Source of the DNA: Cellulomonas edaphi
Lineage (GTDB): Bacteria; Actinomycetota; Actinomycetes; Actinomycetales; Cellulomonadaceae
Length of the DNA: 64,000 bases
Assembly: GCF_030362815.1 (NCBI RefSeq)
Contig: NZ_JAUCGR010000002.1
Span: 992,001 to 1,056,000 of the forward strand
Reading direction: 5' to 3'
Part shown: positions 50,851 to 60,063 of the stretch, piece by piece
Position numbering within the stretch: the first letter of the stretch is position 1
Layout of the letters: the number at the start of each line of letters is the position of its first letter
Program-made: the position numbers and the translations under genes
Notes under the pieces: generated by a model
Seen by the model: only the letters and a program-made list of their open reading frames with translations
Databases searched by the model: none
Told to the model about the DNA's origin: nothing

Positions 50851-52088
<1,238 letters not shown>

Positions 52089-52092
<4 letters not shown>

Positions 52093-53333
52093 GGCGCGAT
52101 CTCCTGCAGACGGGCGGCGATCCGCTCGGGTGTGGTGTCACTGATCCACGCGGCCATGCCGGACTCGACGCCGGCGAGGTACTTGAGCTTGCCGGGCGCC
52201 CGCAGCACGGAGAACAGCTGGAGGTGCAGGCGGCCCAGGTCGCGGCCCTCGCCGACGACCGCCTGGTGCCAGCCCGAGATGTACGGCAGCGGGATGGGCT
52301 CGCCGGTCAGCGGATCGGCGAAGAACTGGTCGAGCCGCCGCAGCAGGGAGCCGTAGGCGACCGCGAGGTCGTCGCGCTCGGCGTCGGTGAGCGCCGGCAG
52401 GTCCGGTACGTCTCGGCGCGGCGCGAGATGCACCTCGACGGGCCACCGGGCCGCCGCGGGCACGTACGCCACCCAGTGCTCGGACTCGTGCACCACGCGG
52501 ACGCCGGCACGCAGCTCGGCAGCCAGGACGTCGGCGAGAAGGGAGCCGCCGGTCCGGTCGCGGTACGCGCGGGCCTCGCGCAGCATCGCGGTGGTGCGCG
52601 GGGTGACGTAGGGCAGCGCGTAGATCTGGCCGTGCGGGTGCGGCAGCGTCACGCCGATCTCGCGCCCGCGGTTCTCGAACGCGAACACCTGCTCGATGCC
52701 GGGCAGCGCCGACAGGGCCCGGGTGCGCTGCGCCCAGGTGTCGACGATGGTGCGCACCCTCGACACGGGCAGGTCGCCGAACGAGGCGTCGTGGTCGCTC
52801 GAGAAGCAGACGACCTCGCACCGGCCGGACGCCGGGCGGACCGGCCAGAGGTCGTCCCCGTCGAGCGCGCTGGGTTCGGTGGACTCCCCCGGGACCTGCA
52901 TGAGCGCCGGGAAGCGGTTCTCGAACACGGCCACGTCGTAGTCGGTGTCGGGGATCTCGCCGTCGCTGTACGCGGCCCCTGGCTTGGCGGGGCACAGCGG
53001 GCAGGAGTCCGCCGCCGGCAGGAACGTCCGGTTCATGCGGTGCGACGCCATCGGGATCCACTCGCCCGTGAGCGGGTCGCGACGCATCTGGGGGCCGACG
53101 AAGGTGGTGCTGCGCGCCTCCGGACCGGGGACCGGTGCGAACCGGTCGAGAAGCGGGCGTGGGTCGTCGCGGCGTCGCGTGGCGGCACCCGACAGGTACG
53201 GCTCGGTGTCGTCGACATACACGAGCTCTCGTCCGTCGGCGAGCCGGGTCGAGGTGAACCGAGGGCCCGAGGCCGGGCGGTCTCCCGCAGTGGCGGCGTC
53301 GCCCTGCGCCTCGTCGCGAATCGCCCCAGACAC
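52089..53333 (-). CDS. galT: Galactose-1-phosphate uridylyltransferase GalT
   Basis: 414 residues from GTG 53333; AGGAGG lies 5-10 nt upstream. HIT-superfamily active site H-P-H-G-Q near residue 230 with the nucleophilic His, zinc-site C-P-L-C near 118, and F-E-N-R-F-P-A-L. Transfers UMP from UDP-glucose to galactose-1-phosphate. Lead gene of the galTKE operon; divergent from a LacI regulator. Confidence 0.95.
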
Positions 53334-53346
53334 CTGGTCCTCCTGC

Positions 53347-53362
53347 GTGTTAACGTCATCAT
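53347..53362. promoter_or_regulatory. Candidate second gal operator
   Basis: GTGTTAACGTCATCAT matches 12 of 16 bases of the palindrome ATGTTCACGTGAACAT at 53468-53483. It lies just downstream of the expected galT transcription start. Confidence 0.35.
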
Positions 53363-53375
53363 GCTCGGCGCACCG

Positions 53376-53405
53376 AGCGTGTCATGGCCCCTCAGTGCGT
53401 GTCAA
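53376..53405 (-). promoter_or_regulatory. Promoter of galTKE
   Basis: Minus strand: consensus -35 TTGACA (53400-53405), 18-bp spacer, -10 CACGCT (53376-53381). Confidence 0.5.
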
Positions 53406-53466
53406 TCGGGATCGGCTGACCTGCTGCTACACCAGGGCGCCCACAGACGGTGCGGCAACGACGCTG

Positions 53467-53484
53467 GATGTTCACGTGAACATC
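53467..53484. promoter_or_regulatory. LacI-type operator upstream of the gal regulator
   Basis: GATGTTCACGTGAACATC, a perfect 18-bp palindrome with central CG. It ends 4 bp before the -10 box TATCGT (53488-53493), which is 7 nt before GTG 53501. Suggests autoregulation and control of the divergent galTKE. Confidence 0.7.
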
Positions 53485-53500
53485 GTCTATCGTCGGCGCC

Positions 53501-54538
53501 GTGGCAGCACCCACGAGCAACCCTGCGGCGCGGCGCCGTCCGGGCCCGTCGATCGGCGACGTCGCCCGGCTCTCCGGCGTCTCGGCCCAGACCGTCTCGC
53601 GCGTGGCCAACGAGGCGCCGAACGTGCTCCCGGCCACCCGTCAGCGCGTGCTCGCGGCCATGGAGCAGCTCGGCTACTCGCCCAACCGCGCGGCGCGCGC
53701 GCTGCGCACCGGCAGCTTCGCCACGATCGGCGTCGTGGTGCACCGGCTCGCCCGCACCGGCGAGTCCTCGACGGTCGACGCGATCGTGGAGGCGGCACGG
53801 CGCGAGGGCTACACGGTCAACCTCGTCGACGTCGCGTCCCCGTCGTCGGACGACGTCATGGCCGCGCTGCGGCAGCTCAGCAACCAGAGCGTGGACGGCC
53901 TGGTGATCGTCCGCGCCGAGACCACGACGCCCACCAGCCTGGCCCTGCCGGGTCGCACCCCCGTGGTCGTCGCGGACTCACGGTTCGTCGGCCACCACCC
54001 GTCGGTGGGCGCCGACCAGCTCGCGGGGGCGGCCCGCGCGGTCGAGCACCTGCTGGAGCTCGGGCACGACACCGTGCACCTCCTCGCCGGTCCGCCGGAG
54101 TCCGGCCCGGCGCAGCTGCGCGCGACGGGATGGCGCGCGGCGCTGGAGCGGGCCGGTCGCGAGGTCCCGTCCGCCGCGCAGGGCGACTGGTCGGCGCGCT
54201 CCGGCTACGACGCGGGTCGCCACCTCGCGGCCGACCCTGCCGTGGCCGCCGTGTTCTGCGCCAACGACGAGATGGCGGCCGGGCTGCTGCACGCCCTGCA
54301 CGAGGCAGGGCGGAGCGTCCCCGGCGACGTGTCGGTGGTGGGCTTCGACGACATCCCCCTGGCCCGCCACCTCTGGCCGCCGCTGACGACGGTGCGACAG
54401 GACTTCGCCCAGGTCGGTCAGGAGCTGGTGCGCCTGCTGGTCGAGCAGATCCGTGACCCCGCGGCCTTCGTCACGCGGAACGTCGTGGTGCCCGCTCCCC
54501 TCATCGTGCGCAGCAGCACCGCGCCGCCCGCACGGTGA
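53501..54538 (+). CDS. LacI family regulator, probably of galTKE
   Basis: 345 residues from GTG 53501 (leaderless). HTH and hinge: S-I-G-D-V-A-R-L-S-G-V-S-A-Q-T-V-S-R-V-A-N. Effector domain: A-I-V-E-A-A-R-R-E-G-Y-T-V, F-C-A-N-D-E-M-A-A-G, V-V-G-F-D-D-I-P, and terminal T-T-V-R-Q-D-F. Divergent from galTKE over 167 bp with a perfect palindrome at its own promoter. The effector is probably galactose or a galactoside (inference). Confidence 0.88.
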   Translation: MAAPTSNPAARRRPGPSIGDVARLSGVSAQTVSRVANEAPNVLPATRQRVLAAMEQLGYSPNRAARALRTGSFATIGVVVHRLARTGESSTVDAIVEAARREGYTVNLVDVASPSSDDVMAALRQLSNQSVDGLVIVRAETTTPTSLALPGRTPVVVADSRFVGHHPSVGADQLAGAARAVEHLLELGHDTVHLLAGPPESGPAQLRATGWRAALERAGREVPSAAQGDWSARSGYDAGRHLAADPAVAAVFCANDEMAAGLLHALHEAGRSVPGDVSVVGFDDIPLARHLWPPLTTVRQDFAQVGQELVRLLVEQIRDPAAFVTRNVVVPAPLIVRSSTAPPAR

Positions 54539-54607
54539 GCCCGCTCGGGGCGATGGGCGCCGGGCGCGCGCTCGGGGCGGTTGGCGGCGGGCGTCGGGCG
54601 GCCGCGC

Positions 54608-54889
54608 TCAGCGGGACGCGCGCTCGGGGCCGACGAGCCAGCTGACCGAGCGCGCCACGTCCCCCGCGCGCAGCCACTCGTGCCGTTCGGAGCGGGGGTC
54701 CCGCTCGTCGTCCCGCCACGCCACCATCACGTGCGTGCTCGTCCACCGGACGGCACGCGCCGGCCGCCACTCCTCGGTCCCGTCCGTCCACACCACGCGG
54801 ACGATGACGGGCACGTCGCCCGTGGGGCGCAGCGGGACGTGCTCCGGGATCTCCCGGTTGGCGACGAGCCGTTCGGTGGGGGGACTCAC
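54608..54889 (-). CDS. Small SOS-controlled protein of unknown function
   Basis: 93 residues from GTG 54889. I do not recognise the family. It is rich in Arg, Val and Trp (V-V-W-T-D-G-T-E-E-W, A-V-R-W-T-S-T-H-V-M-V-A-W), predicting a small beta-barrel, with no membrane segment or signal. TACGAT (54896-54901) ends 6 nt before the GTG, so it is leaderless, and a perfect LexA-type box abuts that -10. It lies 32 nt behind the GH13 gene on the same strand but clearly has its own promoter. Confidence 0.8.
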   Translation of the reverse strand: MSPPTERLVANREIPEHVPLRPTGDVPVIVRVVWTDGTEEWRPARAVRWTSTHVMVAWRDDERDPRSERHEWLRAGDVARSVSWLVGPERASR

Positions 54890-54895
54890 CCGGGC

Positions 54896-54917
54896 ATCGT
54901 ATCGAACATCTGTTCGA
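54896..54917 (-). promoter_or_regulatory. Perfect SOS box abutting a -10 element
   Basis: TCGAACATCTGTTCGA (plus-strand reading, 54902-54917) matches the actinobacterial LexA consensus TCGAAC-N4-GTTCGA at all 12 defined bases. The -10 TACGAT follows directly on the minus strand. The whole element fills the gap between GH13 and the small gene. Confidence 0.85.
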
Positions 54918-54921
54918 CCAG

Positions 54922-56622
54922 TCACGCCTCCCTCAGCGCGACCACGGCCGCCCACGGGCCGAGCGTCGCCTCGCCACCGAGCTGTACGCCGGTCACGTTG
55001 GCCAGCAGCACGTGCTCGTCCGACCACCCCGGCTCGAGCGAGAGCCGTACCGGCTCCGGCCCCAGGTTCGCGGCGACCAGCAGTCGGTGTCCCTCGTACC
55101 GGCGCTCGTAGACGTAGGCGTGCGCGTGCTCGGGGTGCAGCATCCGGAAGTCGCCGTGCGCGACCACCGGCAGCCGGTGGCGGAGCTCGATCAGACGCCG
55201 GTAGTGCTCGAACACGGACTCGGGGTCGTCGTACTGGCTCGCCGCGTTGAGCCACGTGTGGTTGGGGTTGACCGCGATCCACGGCTCGCCCGTGGTGAAA
55301 CCTGCCTGTGGCGAGCCGTCCCACTGCATCGGGGTGCGGGCGTTGTCGCGGCCCATCGCACGCAGCCCGCGCAGGACGTCGCGTGGCGAGTGACCGAGCG
55401 CCGTGGCGCTGGCCCAGTAGTTGAGCGCCTCGACGTCGCGCACGTCCTCGATACCGGCGAAGGGCGCGTTGGTCATGCCCAGCTCCTCGCCCTGGTAGAC
55501 GTACGGCGTCCCGCGGTGCAGGTGCAGCACCGTCGCGAGCGCGGTCGCCGACTCGCGCCACCAGCGCTGGTCGTCGCCGAACCGCGACACCACGCGCGGC
55601 TGGTCGTGGTTGTTCCAGTACAGGCTGTTCCAGCCCACGGTGCCGAGCTCGGTCTGCCACCGCCCCAGCGACGCCTTGAGGTCGCGCAGGTCGAGCGGCA
55701 CGGGGTCGAACTTGCCGCCCACGCCGTGGTCCAGCCCGACGTGCTCGAACTGGAACACCATGTCGAGCTCACCGCGTGCAGGGTCTGTGAACAGCCGCGC
55801 CTGCTCCCACGTGACCCCCGGCATCTCGCCGACCGTGAGGAACTGGCCGTCGCGCCCGGCGAACACCTCCCGGTGCATCTCCTGCAGGTGCTCGTGCACC
55901 CGCGGCCTGGTCGCGTAGTGCGGCGAGCCGTCGCCGAACCCGCCGCGGGTCGGCGGGCCGTCCGGCAGCGCGGGGTCCTTGCTCAGCAGGTTGATGACGT
56001 CCATCCGGAAGCCGTCGACGCCGCGGTCGAGCCACCACCGCATCATGGCGTACACCGCCTGCCTGACCTGCGGGTTCTCCCAGTTGAGGTCGGGCTGCTT
56101 GCGGTCGAACAGGTGCAGGTAGTACTCGCCCGTGGCGCGGTCCAGCTCCCACGTCGACCCCGAGAAGAACGACTCCCAGTTGGTGGGCTCCGCGCCCGGG
56201 TCGCCCGCCTGGTAGCCCGCACGCGGCGGACGCCACCAGTACCAGTCCCGCTTCGGGTTGTCGGTCGACGACCGCGACTCGACGAACCACGGATGCTCGT
56301 CGGAGGTGTGGTTCACCACCAGGTCCATGAGCACCTTGATGCCGCGTCCGTGCGCCTCCGCGAGCAGCTCGTCGAAGTCGGCGAGCGTGCCGAACAGCGG
56401 GTCGATGGCCTGGTAGTCGCTGATGTCGTAGCCGTTGTCGGCCTGCGGCGAGGCGTACACGGGCGAGAGCCACAGCACGTCCACGCCCAGGCGCTCGAGG
56501 TGGTCGAGTCGCGCGGCGATACCTCGCAGGTCGCCCACCCCGTCGCCCGACGCGTCGGCGAAGCTGCGCGGGTACACCTGGTAGACCACGGCCGACTTCC
56601 ACCACTGCTGGTCCCCGCTCAC
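54922..56622 (-). CDS. GH13 alpha-glucosidase / oligo-1,6-glucosidase
   Basis: 566 residues from GTG 56622. Family GH13 region I D-L-V-V-N-H-T-S, region II G-F-R-M-D-V-I-N (nucleophile D208), region III V-G-E-M-P-G (acid/base E266) and region IV N-N-H-D-Q-P-R (D340). The Q-P-D-L-N-W-E-N motif is typical of the alpha-glucosidase/oligo-1,6-glucosidase group. No signal peptide, so it cleaves imported malto- or isomalto-oligosaccharides in the cytoplasm. GTGA overlap with the gene upstream. Confidence 0.92.
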   Translation of the reverse strand: MSGDQQWWKSAVVYQVYPRSFADASGDGVGDLRGIAARLDHLERLGVDVLWLSPVYASPQADNGYDISDYQAIDPLFGTLADFDELLAEAHGRGIKVLMDLVVNHTSDEHPWFVESRSSTDNPKRDWYWWRPPRAGYQAGDPGAEPTNWESFFSGSTWELDRATGEYYLHLFDRKQPDLNWENPQVRQAVYAMMRWWLDRGVDGFRMDVINLLSKDPALPDGPPTRGGFGDGSPHYATRPRVHEHLQEMHREVFAGRDGQFLTVGEMPGVTWEQARLFTDPARGELDMVFQFEHVGLDHGVGGKFDPVPLDLRDLKASLGRWQTELGTVGWNSLYWNNHDQPRVVSRFGDDQRWWRESATALATVLHLHRGTPYVYQGEELGMTNAPFAGIEDVRDVEALNYWASATALGHSPRDVLRGLRAMGRDNARTPMQWDGSPQAGFTTGEPWIAVNPNHTWLNAASQYDDPESVFEHYRRLIELRHRLPVVAHGDFRMLHPEHAHAYVYERRYEGHRLLVAANLGPEPVRLSLEPGWSDEHVLLANVTGVQLGGEATLGPWAAVVALREA

Positions 56623-57080
56623 GCCGGCTCACCACCGTGCGTCGCGGCCGGCTGCGCCTCGTGCCCGGGCCGTCCCCGCGTCCGCTCGCGCTCCTTGAGC
56701 TGGGCCTCGTAGACGTGCTGACGCCCGCCCAGGGTCGCGTCCCGGACCGAGCGCTCGGCGTCGGCGAACGCGCGGTAGTAGCCCGCGTCAAACTCCTCGA
56801 CGAGCTGGAACGTCCAGCGCCCGTCGATCACGTTCCTGCCGACGACGTCCGTGCGCAGCACCTCCGCGAGGTCGGCGCGCCCGGCGGTCTCGAGCTGATC
56901 CAGGGCCTCGACGAGCTCCTTGTCGGCCCGGCCGACGAGCCGGTGGAAGGCGTAGAGCATGCCGCGGGCGTGCTCGATCACCTCGAAGGCGGCGGTGACT
57001 CCTCCCACCGCCTCGACGAGCTGGTCGGAGACGCCCGCGGGGGCGGTGTGGTCGGCGTCCGGGCCGTCGTGTGAGGTCAT
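56619..57080 (-). CDS. Conserved helical protein of unknown function
   Basis: 153 residues from ATG 57080. All-helical prediction: an acidic N-terminus, then long amphipathic helices (L-Y-A-F-H-R-L-V-G-R-A-D-K-E-L, F-D-A-G-Y-Y-R-A-F-A-D-A-E-R-S-V-R) and a charged, Arg-rich tail. No catalytic motif recognised. Co-transcribed with the GH13 gene by GTGA overlap. GACGAT ends 6 nt before the ATG. Confidence 0.7.
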   Translation of the reverse strand: MTSHDGPDADHTAPAGVSDQLVEAVGGVTAAFEVIEHARGMLYAFHRLVGRADKELVEALDQLETAGRADLAEVLRTDVVGRNVIDGRWTFQLVEEFDAGYYRAFADAERSVRDATLGGRQHVYEAQLKERERTRGRPGHEAQPAATHGGEPA

Positions 57081-57174
57081 CGCCCCATCGTCACCCGGAC
57101 GGCGCCACGCCGCGCGGCCGGCCTGCCCGCACGACCGGGGCGCCACAGGCCTGCGCGCCCGGCCCGCGCTCCGC

Positions 57175-57246
57175 GCCCGCCCGTCGGTCGAGGAGCCCCG
57201 GCCCTGCCCGCCCGTCGGTCGAGGAGCCCCGGCCCTGCCCGCCCGG
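57175..57246. repeat. 31-bp tandem duplication
   Basis: Two perfect 31-bp copies (57175-57205 and 57206-57236; core GTCGGTCGAGGAGCCCCGG) and the first 9 bases of a third. The 222-bp gap 57081-57302 has no gene. Confidence 0.85.
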
Positions 57247-57289
57247 CGGCGAGCGGCTGCGACCGGCTGCGCCCCGCGCGGGGCGGACG

Positions 57290-57302
57290 TACCGTCGACG
57301 CC
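57290..57302 (+). promoter_or_regulatory. -10 box of DUF427 gene (leaderless)
   Basis: TACCGT, 7-nt spacer, GTG 57303. Confidence 0.6.
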
Positions 57303-57800
57303 GTGACCCGTCCCGACCCCGTCCCCGCCGCGCCCGGGCAGGAGTCCGTGTGGGACTACCCGCGCCCCCCACGAGTCGAGCGCTGCACCGCCGAGCTCGT
57401 GATCGAGCTCGGCGGCGAGGTGGTCGCCCGGACCACGTCGGCGTGGCGCGTGCTCGAGACGAGCCACCCACCGACGTACTACCTGCCGCGCGAGGCCTTC
57501 GCCGCGGGGGCGCTGCAGCCCGCCGACGGCGCCTCCTGGTGCGAGTGGAAGGGCGAGGCGGCCTACCTCGACGTCGTCGGCGGATCGGTCGTCGCGCCGC
57601 GTGCCGGGTGGACCTATCCGCACCCGTCGCCCGGGTACGAGGTGCTCGCCGACGCCGTCGCCGTCATGCCCGGAGCCATGGACCGGTGCACGGTCGACGG
57701 CGAGGTGGTGCGTGCGCAGGAGGGCGGCTTCTACGGTGGGTGGATCACCTCGGGCGTCGTCGGACCGTTCAAGGGCGGACCGGGCACCTGGGGCTGGTGA
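57303..57800 (+). CDS. DUF427 family protein
   Basis: 165 residues. Family marks: V-W-D-Y-P-R-P-P, W-R-V-L-E-T-S-H-P-P-T-Y-Y-L-P, C-E-W-K-G-E-A-A-Y-L-D and the C-terminal F-Y-G-G-W-I-T-S-G-V-V-G-P-F-K-G. A conserved cytoplasmic beta-rich protein of unknown function. Convergent with the carbonic anhydrase gene, 12 nt apart. Confidence 0.9.
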   Translation: MTRPDPVPAAPGQESVWDYPRPPRVERCTAELVIELGGEVVARTTSAWRVLETSHPPTYYLPREAFAAGALQPADGASWCEWKGEAAYLDVVGGSVVAPRAGWTYPHPSPGYEVLADAVAVMPGAMDRCTVDGEVVRAQEGGFYGGWITSGVVGPFKGGPGTWGW

Positions 57801-57812
57801 GCCCTGCGCCGG

Positions 57813-58301
57813 CTACTCGACCTCGGTCAGCAGCCCGGTCGCGACGTCGAACACGAAACCCCGCACGGAGTCGGTGTGGGGGACGAACGGGCTCGCCTTG
57901 ATGCGCGCCACGGACTGCCGGACGTCCACGCCCAGGTCGCCGAACGCCTCGGCCGACCACGGCGGCTTGATGCCCGTCTCCTGCTGGATGGACGCCTTGA
58001 ACTCGTCGTCCGTGAACGTCAGCATCCCGCAGTCCGTGTGGTGGATCAGGATGATCTCGCGCGTGCCGAGCAGCCGCTGGCTGATCGCGAGCGAGCGGAT
58101 CTCGTCGTCGGTCACCACGCCCCCGGCGTTGCGGATCACGTGCGCCTCGCCGGCGCCCAGCCCCAGCAGGGCGTAGACGTCCAGGCGCGCGTCCATGCAG
58201 GCCACCACGGCGACGTGCTTCGACGGCGGCAGGGGCAGGGGGCCGGTGAAGGTCTCGGCGTAGGCACGGTTGTTGCTCAGGTACTCGTCCGTGACGGACA
58301 T
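57813..58301 (-). CDS. Beta-carbonic anhydrase
   Basis: 162 residues from ATG 58301 (GGAGGAACC upstream). Zinc ligands Cys35 (A-C-M-D-A-R), His88 and Cys91 (H-H-T-D-C-G), with the Asp-Arg dyad in M-D-A-R and R-N-A-G-G. Short relative of the mycobacterial Rv1284-type enzyme. Hydrates CO2 to bicarbonate. A -10 candidate TACCGT lies at 58336-58341. Confidence 0.92.
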   Translation of the reverse strand: MSVTDEYLSNNRAYAETFTGPLPLPPSKHVAVVACMDARLDVYALLGLGAGEAHVIRNAGGVVTDDEIRSLAISQRLLGTREIILIHHTDCGMLTFTDDEFKASIQQETGIKPPWSAEAFGDLGVDVRQSVARIKASPFVPHTDSVRGFVFDVATGLLTEVE

Positions 58302-58380
58302 GGTTCCTCCTGGTCGCAGTCCCCCCGTCGGTCTGACGGTAGCGAAATTCCGACCGAAGCGCTCGGGCATTCACCAGCAT

Positions 58381-59136
58381 TCACTCTTGGTGTGCGAAGA
58401 CCACGGTGTTGTCGACGTAGTGGCCGGTGCCGCGGTCGAACGCGCCGCCGCAGGTGATCAGCCGGAGCTCGGGGCGAGACGTGTTCGCGTAGACCTTGGT
58501 CACCGGGAAGTTCGACTTCGGGTACGACGCCACGCCGTCGACGACGAAGTGCACCTTCGAGCCGTCGGCGCGGGTCACCGTGACCCGCGCGCCCTTGGCG
58601 ATGGCGCCGAGCTGGTGGAAGACCGACGGTCCGTCGGGGCCGTCGACATGCCCCTCGATCACGGCCGGGCCGACCGCGCCCGGTCGGGGCGAACCGTCGA
58701 ACCACGCCGCACGGTCGTAGTGCGGGCCCCTCGCGGGGACGGCGATCGTGCCGTCGTCGGCCAGCCCCAGTGTCAGGAGCTTCGAGGAGATCCGGAGCGA
58801 CGGGATCGAGACCTCGACCGGCCGGGGCACCTTCTTCACGGGGGCGGGGGCACGCGTCGCGCTCGTGGGCGATGCCGGCGCAGGCGGTGCCGGCGCGGGC
58901 GGTGCCGGCGCGGGCGGTGCGGCCGGCGTGGTGGCGGGAGCCGGCGCCTCGGCCGCCGCCGGCACGGGCGGGGCCGGCTGCTGGTCGTGGAGACCCACCA
59001 GCACGGCCGCCGAGCCCCCGAGGAGCAGGGCGGTGCCCAGCACCGTCGCGACGGTGCGACGGCGCCCGGCCCCGGGCGGGCCCGCCGGGCCTTGCCGGTC
59101 GTGCACCTCCCGGGCCCGGGCGTCGTCGCCGGCCAT
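58381..59136 (-). CDS. Class F sortase
   Basis: 251 residues. One N-terminal membrane helix (about 30-50), a Pro/Ala-rich stalk with repeated P-A-P-P-A (about 55-95), then the sortase barrel: His in V-I-E-G-H-V-D-G, Cys in L-R-L-I-T-C-G-G, and G-H-Y-V-D-N-T-V-V-F-A at the end. Pattern matches actinobacterial class F. It joins surface proteins to peptidoglycan. Its ATG overlaps the CHRD gene stop by one base (TGATG), so it is translationally coupled. Confidence 0.9.
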   Translation of the reverse strand: MAGDDARAREVHDRQGPAGPPGAGRRRTVATVLGTALLLGGSAAVLVGLHDQQPAPPVPAAAEAPAPATTPAAPPAPAPPAPAPPAPASPTSATRAPAPVKKVPRPVEVSIPSLRISSKLLTLGLADDGTIAVPARGPHYDRAAWFDGSPRPGAVGPAVIEGHVDGPDGPSVFHQLGAIAKGARVTVTRADGSKVHFVVDGVASYPKSNFPVTKVYANTSRPELRLITCGGAFDRGTGHYVDNTVVFAHQE

Positions 59137-59930
59137 CAGTCGTTGACGGTGACGTCGGCCGTGGTACGGCGGCGGCGAGCGATCAGCAGACCGCCCACCA
59201 CGAGGGCGGCGCTGCCTGCGACGAGCAGTCCGCCGTCCTGGACGCCGGCCGTCGAGCCGCTCCCGGTCTGCGCGCCACCGGACGGCGTGGCGGACATCTG
59301 CGAGACCTCGAGCACGCCGCACAGCGCCGGGTCGGTGGCCTCGGTCGGCAGCGTCGGGTCGAGGTCCGACTTGGTGTCGCCGTCGTACTTGCCGTCGTGG
59401 TTGTGGTCGACGCCGTGGATCACGACGGCGGACTGCCCCGCGACGATCGCCTTGGCGACGTCGTCGGAGACCTTGATCGAGCCACGCTGGTAGTTGATCT
59501 TCCCGCCCTTGGCGGTGTCGAAGCGGTCGACCGCCAGGCCGGACTTCGGCGAGGTGTCACCCGTCTTCGTGAGCGAGACGACGATGTCCCCGTACGCCGG
59601 GCCGCCCTCGCTGGTGTTCAGCGTGCCGTCGCCGCTCGCGTCGTCGCTCGCGGCCGGGCACTCGTGCCGCGCCTCGGCGCCGAAGTGGATGTGCGCGGCG
59701 TGCGGGCTGTCCGGCAGCAGGCCGTCGGCCGTGAACGTGACGGTCAGGACGCCGTCCTTGATGGTCGTCATGGCCATGCCGGAACCGTCGACGCCGTTCA
59801 GGGCGACGGGCTGCAGGTTGGCCTCGTTGGACCCGTCGCTGGACGCGGCGGATGCGGGCATCGCCATCGCGAGCATGGCCGCCAGGGACAGGGCGGGAGC
59901 TGCAAGTGCGACGCGCTTGGTGGTCTTCAT
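59136..59930 (-). CDS. Secreted CHRD domain protein with C-terminal membrane anchor
   Basis: 264 residues. Signal peptide ending M-P-A-S-A-A-S (about 29). CHRD-type beta domain: A-A-H-I-H-F-G-A-E-A-R-H-E-C-P-A near 85, V-I-H-G-V-D-H-N-H-D-G-K-Y-D near 170. Then a Gly/Ser/Gln linker, a membrane helix and an R-R-R-R tail. The tail resembles a sorting signal but shows no clear LPXTG; T-A-G-V-Q-D-G-G precedes the helix. Coupling to a class F sortase makes it the prime substrate candidate. Confidence 0.85.
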   Translation of the reverse strand: MKTTKRVALAAPALSLAAMLAMAMPASAASSDGSNEANLQPVALNGVDGSGMAMTTIKDGVLTVTFTADGLLPDSPHAAHIHFGAEARHECPAASDDASGDGTLNTSEGGPAYGDIVVSLTKTGDTSPKSGLAVDRFDTAKGGKINYQRGSIKVSDDVAKAIVAGQSAVVIHGVDHNHDGKYDGDTKSDLDPTLPTEATDPALCGVLEVSQMSATPSGGAQTGSGSTAGVQDGGLLVAGSAALVVGGLLIARRRRTTADVTVND

Positions 59931-60063
59931 GATGTCGTTCCCCTCGGTTCGTCCTGGTGGAGGCCACCAGGAGTCGTTCCCGGAACGCCGCACGTCGTGC
60001 GGCCTCGTACGGGGAGTTCGGCGCGGGCGTGCGCGCGGATGGGTGCGGACGGGGAGCAACCGG

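Noticed and set aside
57175..57246. 31-bp repeat as a possible CRISPR remnant or attachment site.
   Set aside because: Copies are directly adjacent with no spacer; no integrase or tRNA gene is nearby.
59136..59300. LPXTG-type sorting motif in the CHRD protein tail.
   Set aside because: No LPXTG, LAXTG or close variant precedes the helix, so I list it only as a possible sortase substrate by context.
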